DNA of 64,000 nucleotides, taken from NCBI GenBank assembly GCA_039000515.1, contig JBCFYV010000001.1:64679132-64743131 (forward strand). The letters are read 5' to 3'. A program made the position numbers and the translations under genes. This document shows positions 23,776 to 36,100 of this stretch, one piece after another. The notes below the pieces were generated by a model. That model made no database searches. It saw only the letters and a program-made list of their open reading frames with translations, and was not told the origin of the DNA. Every line of letters starts with the position of its first letter. Positions within the stretch are counted from its first letter, which is position 1. This DNA comes from Timema cristinae (lineage: Eukaryota > Arthropoda > Insecta > Phasmatodea > Timematidae).

Positions 23776-24199
23776 AGCTCTTAATAAATTCGTGACCTTC
23801 ATCCTCTACCCGAAATGATATCCTGGATACGCTAGAGATATCTTGTAAATCTCTCAATTTTATTAACACACTTGAATGCGTACCCGAATGGGTAGTTAGA
23901 TGTAATGCAAATAAACTAAAAGTATTACACTAACATTATTGTAGGTTGCTATTTCCCTCCCATTTCACCCTTCCTTTAGCACAGTCACTACACAACGTGG
24001 CGGAAGAGGTCAGATCACTCAACCGGCTTGCACAGTCAGTTGTAATTTTGAATTTTTTAGGCATGGATGTGTGTTTATTGTGTCAATGTTCATTAGAAGA
24101 AGAGATTAGTGTTTTGTTTGCAAAGGCAAATAAAAGCTTCTGCAAAAGTTATTTTACAATCAGATGCACCAATAAGTTCTGGTGTAGAGTGGTCTTGGA

Positions 24200-26065
24200 T
24201 TTAGCCATAGACAAGAGCTCATAAGAGCAATTAAGACAGACGGCGGGCTTACGCGTGGGTGTGGCATCACTGACAGCACCCTTGCAATCCCCCAGAGTGT
24301 ACCTATCTGCAGTGCTCTGGAGAATTTTTGTGGGATCCGAAATATCGCCTCCGAACAACATGTGGAGCGTCGCTCAAGCAGACATCTAGGATGATGTGAC
24401 ATACAACAATTTCCTCTTGCTTTAATGTCATCGACCATTTGCCTATCGTTCATCATCGAGTTAACAGCTGTTGATGGTCTTGTAGGAGAGAGATTTATTA
24501 ACTGTGCAAAGCTCTGGAAATAGGCTTAGAATGCATGAAAAATATGAACGGTGGCACTTTGAGAGCTACAGAGCTCAAGCGCAATGACAGATTTAAACCT
24601 TTATCTGCCGTGAACAACACTAGACAAGTGCATAAACAAAGCATGCAAATAATTCAACAACAGCTATTTAATCCCTATTGTGTGTGTATTCCAATCTAGA
24701 CCTGAGTTAATGCAGTTCTTTTTATATGAACTAGCGCCTATAACTATGTCTTTGTTTGACGAAATATCGAGAGGAAGACGAGGAAATCAGCCCTCCCTGA
24801 AGTCTTAGAATATATTTTTCCTTGCAAAGAAAATTCACCAAAAGACACAGTGTTTGTAGTAGATGGTGGGTATCTTCTTTATATAATTACTAGGCCGAGA
24901 CCAGTGACTTACAGGATTATTTGCATGACATATTCATCTTATAAGATGAACCATTTTATGTGTTCTTCAACAGTAGTGTTTGACGGGTATGAGAGTCTAC
25001 CAAGCACTAAAGTAGAGGAGCAGAAGTGCCGAAGCAGCAAGAAAACCTTAGCAGATTTAGCAATAGATTTGGACATGGTTTCCACATCCTCTCAGGAAGC
25101 GTTTCTAGCAAATTACAAAGACAAATCACATTTTATAAAACTTATAACACCTATCCTACAGATCTTGGTTCAGTTAGCAAGTTGAGATGCAGATTTTCTT
25201 ATTGTTTAGACAGCCATTGATCTATCATCTGGGCAAAATGTAACAGTTATAACAGTGGATACAGATATCCTTACCATGCTAGCTGTGCCTGCACTGTCAA
25301 GCAGTAAACTCTCTCTCATTATTCTTGGAAAACCTGGCAAACCTGATAAAATTCACACTATCGTGGAGCTCCAAGACGCTTTAGGTCCTGTAGAGAAACA
25401 CCCTCCTGTTTACTCATGCAATGACATGCGGTGATACGACATCTGCCCTTTTCAGAAAAAGAAAGAAATTGGTTTTTGATTTCCTCAAAAATGATAAAGA
25501 GCTGTCCAGGATAATACTAATTTTCAATGATCCTTCTGCTACTCCTGATGAAGTAGCTTCAGTGGGAGAACTGTTTATTTTGTGTCTGTACAAATAAGAA
25601 AACCTCAACTCCCTAGACGAGCTGCGTTATAAAATATGTGTCGAAACTGTAGCTCATCAGATTGTCACTGTTACTTTCAACATCGCTGTGCTTCCACCCA
25701 CCAGTGATGCTGATCGTTGACACTCGCTTAGAGTGTATCTGCAGAGGAAACAGTGGTTAGATAATCTGCTCACACCAACGGACTGGGGCTGGCAGCTTAT
25801 CTTATTAAACTGAGGCAATTTTTTGTTTTTATTGTTTATATTTTAATTTATTAGATCTAAATTTATATAATATATTTTTAAAGAAAATTGCAAAATTTCG
25901 AATAATTGGTCTTATTGCGTTAACACTTTCTCCCTCCAGCCCAAGAAAAGTTGTTGCATCTTATCTGTTGTGGCTGCAGGAAAGGTTGCGAATGTAAGAA
26001 GAGCGGACTGGCATGCTCTACAATGTGTCGCTGTTCGGAAGAAATGTGCACCAACTCCTCTTCAC
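24200..26065 (+). pseudogene. Decayed transposon protein, FDGY/DAD/DTD/CGD type with CXC tail
   Basis: Pieces in several frames fit an uncharacterised dispersed protein family found in many animals. Near 24230, GLTRGCGITDSTLAIPQSVP; at about 24710, LMQFFLYELAPITMSLFDE; at about 24850, VFVVDGGYLLYI; at about 24970, TVVFDGYESLPSTKVEEQK and then SQEAFLANYKDKSHFIKL; near 25184, DADFLIV, a stop, TAI; near 25249, ITVDTDILTML; near 25414, THAMTCGDTTSAL; and LTPTDWGWQLI near 25770. After a possible intron with acceptor ccctccag at 25930-25937 comes ICCGCRKGCECKKSGLACST plus MCRCSEEMCTN, a CXC-type cluster. The VDGG, FDGY, DAD, DTD, CGD series matches the order of FEN1-type PIN nuclease ligands (inference). 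There are many stops and frame changes, so it is not functional. Confidence 0.72.
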
Positions 26066-26274
26066 CTTCTATCACTATGGATATGGACAACCTAATTAAT
26101 ATATTTTGAAAAATAAACTCTTAACATTAAATTTATTGATGAGGTGAGAGCGTTTTGTGTATTAACTTTAAGGAATTCACTTGGGGATGAATTTAAATGG
26201 GACAAGAAGGAAACTCATTTGGAGCCTTGGAGGCAAATTTAATAGTGCATTTTTTGAACTTATTGATTTTCTAC

Positions 26275-26543
26275 CATAAAAGCCAAGCCTCGGACCTTAA
26301 GGGAATTTTGATATGTTGTACAACATGCGATTCTGAGTCGATCCTGAAATTTTCAGTGTCCTTCTAATTTTTTCCTGCTTTAAAATATTGTTTAGGTATT
26401 TATGGACTTTTTGAAATTTGGGGTCTTATAAAGAAAATAAGCTAAGCCTCGAAATTTAGGGGACTTTTGACATATTGTAAGGCATGTAATTCTAAACTAA
26501 TCCTGAAATTTTAAGCTTTCTCTGAATTTTCTCCGGGTTATTT
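26275..26543. repeat. Right TIR (with two internal subrepeats)
   Basis: Contains GCCTCGGACCTTAAGGG and, about 150 bp later, GCCTCGAAATTTAGGGGAC, the two subrepeats, each followed by a TCCTGAAATTTT block. Confidence 0.82.
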
Positions 26544-26629
26544 GCTAATAATCCTGGGCTATTAGACCATGCGGATACTAAAGCGGGTAATAAAAGAAAT
26601 AATCAAAGTGTATGGGATATTAACCAACA

Positions 26630-27790
26630 ATATGAAGCAAGAAATTTAATTAGCTTGTACTGGAAAATAAACCCAGTTTCAGAAGTATCTTGTAGTAACA
26701 AGTAAGAACCAAGACTACATTATAACAATATGAAACAATAACAAGCAGAAATGAACATTAAATCAGATAGTATGTAGTATTAACAAGCAGAAATGAGCAT
26801 ATATTTTAATTGTGTGTAGAATAAACACTCCGAAATAAGTCGTAAGTTAAAAATAATAACAATGAATGTACTTTAGTTTTAGTAGTTTGTAGCAGAAACA
26901 AGCAGTAATAAGCAGTAACTTTAGTATTGCATAGAAGCAATGGTCAGTATCTTTAATATTATGAATTAGGAATGATTGGTGACTCCAATAATATGTAGCA
27001 AGAATGAGCAGTTACTTCAATAGCATGTATCAAGAATGAGCGGTTACTTCAATAGCATGTATCAAGAATGAGCGGTTACTTCAATAGCATGTATCAAGAA
27101 TGAGCGGTTACTTCAATAGCATGTATCAAGAATGAGCGGTTACTTCAATAGCATGTAGCAAGAATGAGCAGTTACTTCAATAGCATGTATCAAGAATGAG
27201 CGGTTACTTCAATAGCATGTATCAAGAATGAGCGGTTACTTCAATAGCATGTAGCAAGAATGAGCGGTTACTTCAATAGCATGTATCAAGAATGAGCGGT
27301 TACTTCAATTAGCATGTAGCAAGATCAAGCGGTGACTTCAATAGCATGTATCAAGAATGAGCGGTTACTTCAATTAGCATTTAGCAAGATCAAGCGGTGA
27401 CTTCAATAGCATGTATCAAGAATGAGCGGTTACTTCAATAGCATGTAGCATGAATGAGCGGTTACTTCAATAGCATGTAGCAGAATGAGTGGTTACTTCA
27501 ATTAACATGTAGCAAGATAGAGCGGTGACTTCAATATATGTTGCAGGAATTAACAGTTTAAACATTTAAATAGATTTAGCAGGAACAAGCAAGAATTAAC
27601 TATTATTTTAAAAACATGAAACAGGAACAAGTAGGAATCAACACTAATTTTAGTACTGAGTAGCAGAATAAAAAATGAATGAGGAGTAATAATATAGTCT
27701 ATAATAGTAACAGACAGGAATGAACAGTAGTTTGATCAGCGATAAGATAAAATTAATAAACAATGATTGTAATTGCATGAAGTAATAACA
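26630..27790. repeat. 32-bp tandem array with decayed margins
   Basis: The core (about 26985-27540) has some 17 near-identical units of AATGAGCGGTTACTTCAATA plus GCATGTATCAAG. On both sides the same motifs (AGCAGGAATGA..., AAGCAG-AATGAGCA) continue in ever more degraded form from about 26630 and up to about 27790. Young copies in the middle and old ones at the edges fit ongoing homogenisation by unequal exchange. Confidence 0.9.
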
Positions 27791-28289
27791 AGATAACACT
27801 AGTCAAAATGATCTTTACCTCTGGCAATATTATTGCTGTTTTTAGTCCATTTTTTTTTGTGTCACTTGGAAATAACAACGAAATTTTCACATCACGTCGC
27901 AATTTTTCTACATTTAGGTTTTTGTGTTTACGCTTGTTATGTGTATCTAACTATGATCTAGAGAAGGGGGTACATCTCAGACATGTTATATGACCTAAAG
28001 TATAGTCACTTATGATATAACATGATACTGATTAGATACATAACCAAATATTGTTTGCATTTGCTCATAGATGGCATTAGTGTATTGTTGTTGTATTCTT
28101 TTCAACCATTCACTTCTGAGGATTTGGACTAACAACTGGGAACTGATAACATGCTACATTTAATTAAGAAAGAAGATTTGAGTTACTTAGTTTGTGACCT
28201 AAAGTTAACCAAAGAGCAAACTGAACTCAGCAATGGAAATTACTTGAAGTAGGAATTAAAATAACATTGTATTGACAACGCAGTGAAGT
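27791..28289 (+). other. BBS9 intron segment, no recognised feature
   Basis: AT-rich. A 61-aa ORF (27808-27993) shows no family resemblance. Confidence 0.5.
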
Positions 28290-28850
28290 ATATTTAAAGT
28301 ATTTCACACCATGAAAGGTTTTATGGAGAAGATATAAATGAGTTTATGAACGATGTAGGCATTATTTACAATTTCAATGAATAATGCTTATTTATTGATG
28401 GATCAAAATTAAGTTTGAAAGCAGCTTAGCTGCATAATATAAAAACATATCTATCAGTTGTTCTACTTTATGCCGCTGACTTGAAAGGAACGTGAAAGTA
28501 TGTCGACGATTCTGAGTGCAATAAAGTACACTGACTATTCTCAGCATGTTTGTAGTGATCTTAAGGTTATTGTAATACTTACAGGGAAGTTTAACAAACT
28601 ATTGTTGTTTTCAATTTAGTTGGACGATAAGGTATCAGAAAAGCATTGTGTTGCGCGGCAATAAATTATAGAAGCAAATATTTACCTGGTAAACATAATG
28701 TAGTAAGTATGTTATGAACCAGAAAATCTTCTTCCATATTTACATATGAAGTGGATTTACCCATCTCGCTGAAGTTTTTCCCAGTATAACAGATACTAAA
28801 CTGAAAAAAGGAATTTCATTTGTCCCTAAATAAGGAAACTTCTGAGATTG
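28290..28850 (+). pseudogene. Remnant of a dispersed arthropod repeat protein (SKLSLKA type)
   Basis: Frame-broken similarity to an uncharacterised protein present in many copies in insect and other arthropod genomes. Landmarks in order: LLMDQN-V/DGSKLSLKAA, LHNIKTYLSVVL, YVDDSECNKVH, CSDLKVIVILTG, a decayed tract, KYLPGKHNVV near 28675, and ENLLPYLHMKW near 28735, corresponding to the family's S-LSLKAVLLHNGN, DLKVV-LLLG, and LLPPLHIKLGL blocks. The multiplicity of the family across genomes suggests that it is mobile, but its mechanism is unknown to me. Numerous stops: dead. Confidence 0.6.
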
Positions 28851-28859
28851 ATGTAATTA

Positions 28860-29095
28860 AGACAAAGCTACTGGATACTGAACTGACATCTCGGCTTTCA
28901 TTTATCCATTTTATGGATTTATTGCAAACGGGAAATAATACAATGCTGTATAAATATGGGATGCTGAGTGTATTTGAAAATCCATTAAGATGGCCAACTA
29001 TGTTAAAACAAGATTTATCAACTAAATATGCCAGGAAGAATGATCTGTCCATGACACTAATTCTAAATACTGATATTGTCAACGGGTCCTTGTAA
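28860..29095 (+). other. Open reading frame of unknown nature, probably not a gene
   Basis: Continues open for 79 codons (VIKTKLLDTELTSRLSFIHF ...). It follows the remnant above directly and may be its far 3' part or unrelated. No family recognised. Confidence 0.2.
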
Positions 29096-29374
29096 TATCT
29101 TGTTAACTGATAAAATAGTTATTAAATATGTTTATCCTTGAAAACCCAGGCTTTGCTTCTCATTTAAATGATGAAGATTGGTGGCTGATATTTTCACACA
29201 TTTAAATTACCTAAAGGTTATTCCTCTTAAATGTCCTCTCATATTTCACCATTTTATTTTTTCTCCCTTTTGTGTTTTTTGGTCTCCTCTTTAAGGAATT
29301 TGCGTAGCACGTTTCACACTCCCCCTGACGAGTTCTGGTAGAATGAAACATAGATCAAGGGATGGGTGGTAACA

Positions 29375-29545
29375 ATTGATTCTATTCAAGAGGCAACCAT
29401 TACCTCTGTATCCATTGGCAGCATTGTAAAGTGTGACTGTGTTCTTTTCATTGTAAAAGCCATATTAGGTTTTTTATTAGTTTTCTGCCCAACTTTCCTG
29501 TACCTTTCAAATATAATACTAAATGAGAGGAAAATAAAAATTGTT
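29375..29545 (+). repeat. Dispersed repeat, second copy at 42790-43600
   Basis: AGAGGCAACCATTACCTCTG and TTTTCATTGTAAAAGCCATA are shared with 42796-42880; TTTCCTGTACCTT is shared with 43557 onward. In the second copy the two halves are separated by a hAT-like insertion. Confidence 0.8.
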
Positions 29546-30135
29546 GTGACTACAAGCAATTAGCTCACCAATGTATTAAGGAAACTTAAAATATGGAAAT
29601 ACCAAAAATAAAATAAAAAAAGCTATGGATGCTTCCTCTGAATTACAAAGCAGATCCACACAAAATCACATAATTCTTGTTTTTGAGTAGTGTTAGTGGA
29701 CACTCTTGTAATATTGGCATAAGCAACACAATATCTGCCCAGCCCTGACTTGCATAACTTTAGTGAGGCCGCTTTAGAACATTTCATAGCACACTCATTG
29801 AAAACCACTGAAGCATGGTATTGTCTATTCAGGCTTGTTCTCGAACTACTGGTGTACTTATCTTGCAATGGTCATGGACAAAGGGGAGGAAAGAATGGGA
29901 GACATGATGTTTTCTGATAACTTGAGGGTATGGGGGGAGAAGAAAGAGGAAGTACAGGAACAACTACAAGAATGGAATGAGGAAGTGAAAGGGTGTGAAA
30001 TGAAATTTAGCGTGGGAAAGTGTGAAGTGATGGTAATGACAAGGAAGAGGTTAAAACCGAATAAATTTATAAGTTTGGATGGAGTATAGCTGAGAAATAT
30101 ACAGGACGTAAAATATCTTGGAAGTGTGATTGAGG

Positions 30136-33100
30136 AGAGGACAGCAGGGAGAGTGGTTCTATAGGTGTGTAAGAGACCTGCTATGGAGAAGAGACCAGCA
30201 GGGAGAGTGGTTCTATAGGTGTGTAAGAGACCTGCTATGGAGAAGAGACCAGCAGGGAGAGTTGTTCTATAGGTGTGTAAGAGACCTGCTATGGGAAGAG
30301 AACAGCAGGGAGAGTGGTACTATAGGTGTGTAAGAGACCTACTATGGAGAAGAGACCAGCAGGGAGAGTGGTACTATAGATGTGTGAGACCTCTATGGAG
30401 AAGAGACCAGCAGGGAGAGTGATACTATAGGTTTGTAAGAGACCAGCAGGGAGAAGAGACCAGCAGGGAGAGTGGTACTATAGGTGTGTAAGAGACCTGC
30501 TATGGAGAAGAGACCAGCAGGGAGAGTGATACTATAGGTTTGTAAGAGACCAGCAGGGAGAAGAGACCAGCAGGGAGAGTGGTACTATAGGTGTGTAAGA
30601 GACCTGCTATGGAGAAGAGACCAGCAGGGAAGTGATTACTATAGGTGTGTAAGAGACCAGCAGGGAGAAGAGACCAGCAGGGAGAGTGATACTATAGGTG
30701 TGTAAGAGACTAGCAGGAGAAGAGGACAGCAGGGAGAGTTGTTCTATAGGTGTGTAAGAGACCTGCTATGGAGAAGAGACCAGCAGGGAGAGTTGTTACT
30801 ATAGGTGTGTAAGAGACCTGCTATGGAGAAGAGACCAGCAGGGAGAGTGGTTCTATAGGTGTGTAAGAGACCTGCTATGGAGAAGAGACCAGCAGGGAGA
30901 GTGGTTCTATAGGTGTGTAAGAGACCTGCTATGGAGAAGAGACCAGCAGGGAGAGTGGTTCTATAGGTGTGTAAGAGACCTGCTATGGAGAAGAGACCAG
31001 CAGGGAGAGTGGTTCTATAGGTGTGTAAGAGACCTGCTATGGAGAAGAGACCAGTAGGGAGAGTGGTTCTATAGGTGTGTAAGAGACCTGCTATGGAGAA
31101 GAGGACAGCAGGGAGAGTTGTTCTATAGGTGTGTTAGAGACCTGCTATGGAGAAGAGGACAGCAGGGAGAGTGGTACTATAGGTGTGTAAGAGACCTGCT
31201 ATGGAGAAGAGACCAGCAGGGAGAGTGGTTCTATAGGTGTGTAAGAGACCTGCTATGGAGAAGAGACCAGCAGGGAGAGTGGTACTATAGGTGTGTAAGA
31301 GACCTGCTATGGAGAAGAGACCAGCAGGGAGAGTGGTACTATAGGTGTGTAAGAGACCTGCTATGGAGAAGAGACCAGCAGGGAGAGTGGTTCTATAGGT
31401 GTGTAAGAGACCTGCTATGGAGAAGAGGACAGCAGGGAGAGTGGTACTATAGGTGTGTAAGAGACCTGTTATGGAGAAGAGAACAGCAGGAGAGGTTGTA
31501 CTATAGGTGTGTAAGAGACCTGCTATGGAGAAGAGACCAGCAGGGAGAGTGGTTCTATAGGTGTGTAAGAGACCTGCTATGGAGAAGAGACCAGCAGGGA
31601 GAGTGGTTCTATAGGTGTGTAAGAGACCTGCTATGGAGAAGAGGACAGCAGGGAGAGTTGTACTATAGGTGTGTAAGAGACCTGCTATGGAGAAGAGACC
31701 AGCAGGGAGAGTGGTTCTATAGGTGTGTAAGAGACCTGCTATGGAGAAGAGGACAGCAGGGAGAGTTGTACTATAGGTGTGTAAGAGACCTGCTATGGGG
31801 AAGAGGACAGCAGGAGAGTTGTTCTATAGGTGTGTAAGAGACCTGCTATGGAGAAGAGACCAGCAGGGAGAGTGGTTCTATAGGTGTGTAAGAGACCTGC
31901 TATGGAGAAGAGACCAGCAGGGAGAGTGGTTCTATAGGTGTGTAAGAGACCTGCTATGGAGAAGAGGACAGCAGGGAGAGTGGTTCTATAGGTGTGTAAG
32001 AGACCTGCTATGGAGAAGAGACCAGCAGGGAGAGTGGTTCTATAGGTGTGTAAGAGACCTGCTATGGAGAAGAGGACAGCAGGGAGAGTTGTACTATAGG
32101 TGTGTAAGAGACCTGCTATGGAGAAGAGACCAGCAGGGAGAGTTGTACTATAGGTGTGTAAGAGACCTGCTATGGAGAAGAGACAGCAGGGAGAGTGTAC
32201 TATAGGTGTGTAAGAGACCTGCTATGGAGAAGAGAACAGCAGGAGAGTTGTACTATAGGTGTTGTAATGAGACCTGCTATGGAGAAGAGGACAGCAGGGA
32301 GAGTGTATCTATAGGTGTGTAAGAGAGACCTGTATGGAGAAGAGGACAGCAGGGAGAGTGTACTATAGGTGTGTAAGGTGACCTGCTATGGAGAAGAGAC
32401 AGCAGGGAGAGTTTTTACTATAGGTGTGTAAGGTGACCTGCTATGGAGAAGAGCCCAGCAGGGAGATTTGTACTATAGGTGTGTAAGAGACCTGCTATGG
32501 AGAAGAGGACAGCAGGGAGAGTTGTACTATAGGTGTGTAAGAGACCTGCTATGGAGAAGAGACAGCAGGGAGAGTTGTACTATAGGTGTTGGAGACCTGC
32601 TATGGAGAAGAGGACAGCAGGAGAGTTGTACTATAGGTGTGTAGGAGACCTGCTATGGAGAAGAGGACAGCAGGGAGAGTTTACTATTGGTGTGTGAGAC
32701 CTGCTATGGAGAAGAGGCAGCAGGGAGAGTTGTACTATAGGTGTGTAAGAGACCTGCTATGGAGAAGAGGACAGCAGGGAGAGTTGTACTATAGGTGTGT
32801 AAGAGACCTGCTATGGAGAAGAGGACAGCAGGGAGAGTTGTACTATAGGTGTGTAAGAGACCTGCTATGGAGAAGAGGACAGCAGGGAGAGTTGTACTAT
32901 AGGTGTGTAAGAGACCTGCTATGGAGGAAGAGGACAGCAGGGAGAGTTGTACTATAGGTGTGTAAGAGACCTGCTATGGAGAAGAGACAGCGGGGAGAGT
33001 TTTTACTATAGGTGTGTAAGAGACCTGCTATGGAGAAGAGTGACAGCAGGGAGAGTTGTACTATAGGTGTGTAAGAGACCTGCTATGGAGAAGGGGACAG

Positions 33101-36100
33101 CAGGGAGAGTTGTACTATAGGTGTGTAAGAGACCTGCTATGGAGAAGAGGACAGCAGGGAGAGTTGTACTATAGGTGTGTAAGAACCTGCTATGGAGAAG
33201 AGGACAGCAGGAGAGTGTTACTATAGGTGTGTAAGAGACCTGCTATGGAGAAGAGGACAGCAGGGAGAGTTGTACTATAGGTGGTGAAGAGACCTGCTAT
33301 GGAGAAGAGACAGCAGGAGAGTTGTACTATAGGTGTGTAGAGACCTGCTATGGAGAAGAGACCAGCAGGAGAGTTGTTCTATAGGTGTGGCTAGAGAATG
33401 AGATCCTTAGTGGAGACTATGAAAGAGACAGCAGGGAGAGTTGTACTATAGGTGTGTGTAGAGACCTGCTATGGAGAAGAGGACAGCAGGAGAGTTGTAC
33501 TATAGGTGTGAAAGAGACCTGCTATGGAGAAGAGGACAGCAGGGAGAGTTGTACTATAGGTGTGTAAGAGACCTGCTATGGAGAAGAGACAGCAGGGAGA
33601 GTTGTACTATAGGTGTGTGAAGAGACCTGCTATGGAGAAGAGACCAGCAGGGAGAGTTGTACTATAGGTGTGTAGAGACCTGCTATGGAGAAGAGGACAG
33701 CAGGGAGAGTTGTACTATAGGTGTGTAAGAGACCTGCTATGGAGAAGAGGACAGCAGGGAGAGTTGTACTATAGGTGTGTAGAGACTGCTATGGAGAAGA
33801 GGACAGCAGGGAGAGTTGTACTATAGTGTGTAAGAGACCTGCTATGGAGAAGAGGACAGCAGGGAGAGTTGTACTATAGGTGTGTAAGAGACCTGCTATG
33901 GAGAAGAGGACAGCAGGGAGAGTTGTACTATAGGTGTGTAAGAGACCTGCTATGGAGAAGGGACAGCAGGGAGAGTTGTACTATAGGTGTGTAAGAGACC
34001 TGCTATGGAGAAGAGACCAGCAGGGAGAGTTGTACTATAGGTGTGTAAGAGACCTGCTATGGAGAAAGGACAGCAGGGAGAGTTGTATATGGTGTGTAAG
34101 AGACCTGCTATGGAGAAGAGACAGCAGGGAGAGTTGTACTATAGGTGTGTAGGAGACCTGCTATGGAGAAGAGGACCAGCAGGGAGAGTTGTACTATAGG
34201 TGTGTAAGAGACCTGCTATGGAGAAGAGGACAGCAGGGAGAGTTGTACTATAGGTGTGTGGAGACCTGCTATGGAGAAGAGACAGCAGGGAGAGTGTACT
34301 ATAGGTGTGTAGAGACCTGCTATGGGAAGAGGACAGCAGGAGAGTTGTACTATAGGTGTGTGAGACCTGCTATGGAGAAGAGGACAGCAGGGAGAGTTGT
34401 ACTATAGGTGTGTGGAGATTTGCTATGGAGAAGAGGACAGCAGGGAGAGTTGTACTATAGGTGTGTGGAGACCTGCTATGGAGAAGAGGACAGCAGGGAG
34501 AGTTGTACTATAGGTGTGTAAGAGACCTGCTATGGAGAAGAGACAGCAGGGAGAGTTGTACTATAGGTGTGTGGAGACTGCTATGGAGAAGAGGACAGCA
34601 GGGAGAGTTGTACTATAGGTGTGTAAGAGACCTGCTATGGAGAAGAGGACAGCAGGGAGAGTTGTACTATAGGTGTGTAGAGACCTGCTATGGAGAAGAG
34701 GACAGCAGGGAGAGTATGTACTATAGGTGTGTAAGAGACCTGCTATGGAGAAGAGACAGCAGGGAGAGTTGTACTATAGGTGTGTGGAGACCTGCTATGG
34801 GAAGAGACAGCAGGGAGAGTTGTACTATAGGTGTGTGGAGACTGCTATGGAGAAGAGACAGCAGGGAGAGTTGTACTATAGGTGTGTGGAGACCTGCTAT
34901 GGAGAAGAGGACAGCAGGGAGAGTTGTACTATAGGTGTGTGGAGAACCTGCTATGGAGAAGAGGACAGCAGGGAGAGTTGTACTATAGGTGTGTGAGACC
35001 TTTGCTATGGAGAAGAGGACAGCAGGAGAGTTGTACTATAGGTGTGTGAGACCTGCTATGGAGAAGAGGACAGCAGGGAGAGTTGTACTATAGGTGTGTG
35101 GAGACTTGCTATGGAGAAGAGGACAGCAGGGAGAGTTGTACTATAGGTGGTGGAGACCTGCTATGGAGAAGAGACAGCAGGAGAGTTGTACTATAGGTTG
35201 TGAGAGACCTGCTATGGGAAGAGGACAGCAGGGAGAGTTGTACTATAGGTGTGTGGAGACCTGCTATGGGAAGAGACAGAGGAGAGTTGTACTATAGGTG
35301 TGTAGAGACTGCTATGGAGAAGAGGACAGCAGGGAGAGTTGTACTAAGGTGTGTAAGAGACCTGCATGGAGAAGAGACAGCAGGGAGAGTTGTACTATAG
35401 TGTGTGAGACCTGCTATGGAGAAGAGGACAGCAGGGAGAGTTGTACTATAGGTGTGTAGAGACCTGCTATGGGAAGAGACACAGGGAGAGTTGTACTATA
35501 GGTGTGTAAGACCTGCTATGGAGAAGAGGACAGCAGGGAGAGTTGTACTATAGGTGTGTAAGAGACCTGCTATGGAAAGAGGACAGCAGGGAGAGTGGTA
35601 CTATAGGTGTGTAAGAGACCTGCTATGGAGAAGAGGACAGCAGGGAGAGTTGTTCTATAGGTGTGTAAGAGACCTGCTATGGGAAGAGGACAGCAGGGAG
35701 AGTGTACTATAGGTGTGTAAGAGACCTGCTATGGAGAAGAGACAGCAGGGAGAGTTGTTCTATAGGTGTGTAAGAGACCTGTTATGGGAAGAGGACAGCA
35801 GGGAGAGTGGTCTATAGGTGTGTAAGAGACCTGCTATGGAGAAGAGGACAGCAGAGAGAGTTGTCTATAGGTGTGTAAGAGACCTGCTATGGAGAAGAGG
35901 ACAGCAGGGAGAGTGGTACTATAGGTGTGTAAGAGACCTGCTATGGAGAAGAGGACAGCAGGGAGAGTTGTTCTATAGGTGTGTAGAGACCTGCTATGGA
36001 AAGAGGACAGCAGGAGAGTGGTACTATAGGTGTGTAAGAGACCTGCTATGGAGAAGAGGACAGCAGGGAGAGTTGTTCTATAGGTGTGTAAGAGACCTGC

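Larger units (their letters stand above)
23510..26543 (+). mobile_element. 3.0-kb TIR element with a second FEN/PIN-like protein remnant
   Basis: Inverted repeats of about 265 bp (23510-23775 and 26275-26543) share blocks such as AAAATTCAGAGAAAGCT and TCAGAATTACATGC in opposite orientation. Each TIR is itself two diverged subrepeats of about 130 bp, both carrying a ...TTTCAGG...GACTCAGAATTACATGC... core. The interior (24200-26065) holds a decayed gene of the superfamily seen in the 16630-22297 element, but the TIRs are unrelated. It lies in the 17.3-kb BBS9 intron, sense orientation. The borders are approximate and no target duplication was identified. Confidence 0.75.

Noticed and set aside
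28816..29095. ORFs on both strands of about 90 codons
   Set aside because: No recognised family. The plus-strand frame is kept only as a low-confidence entry because it directly follows a repeat-gene remnant.
31118..31837. 239-codon repeat protein in the 54-bp array
   Set aside because: The frame is open only because the unit is 18 codons long. It lies inside a dead retrotransposon and indels break it elsewhere.
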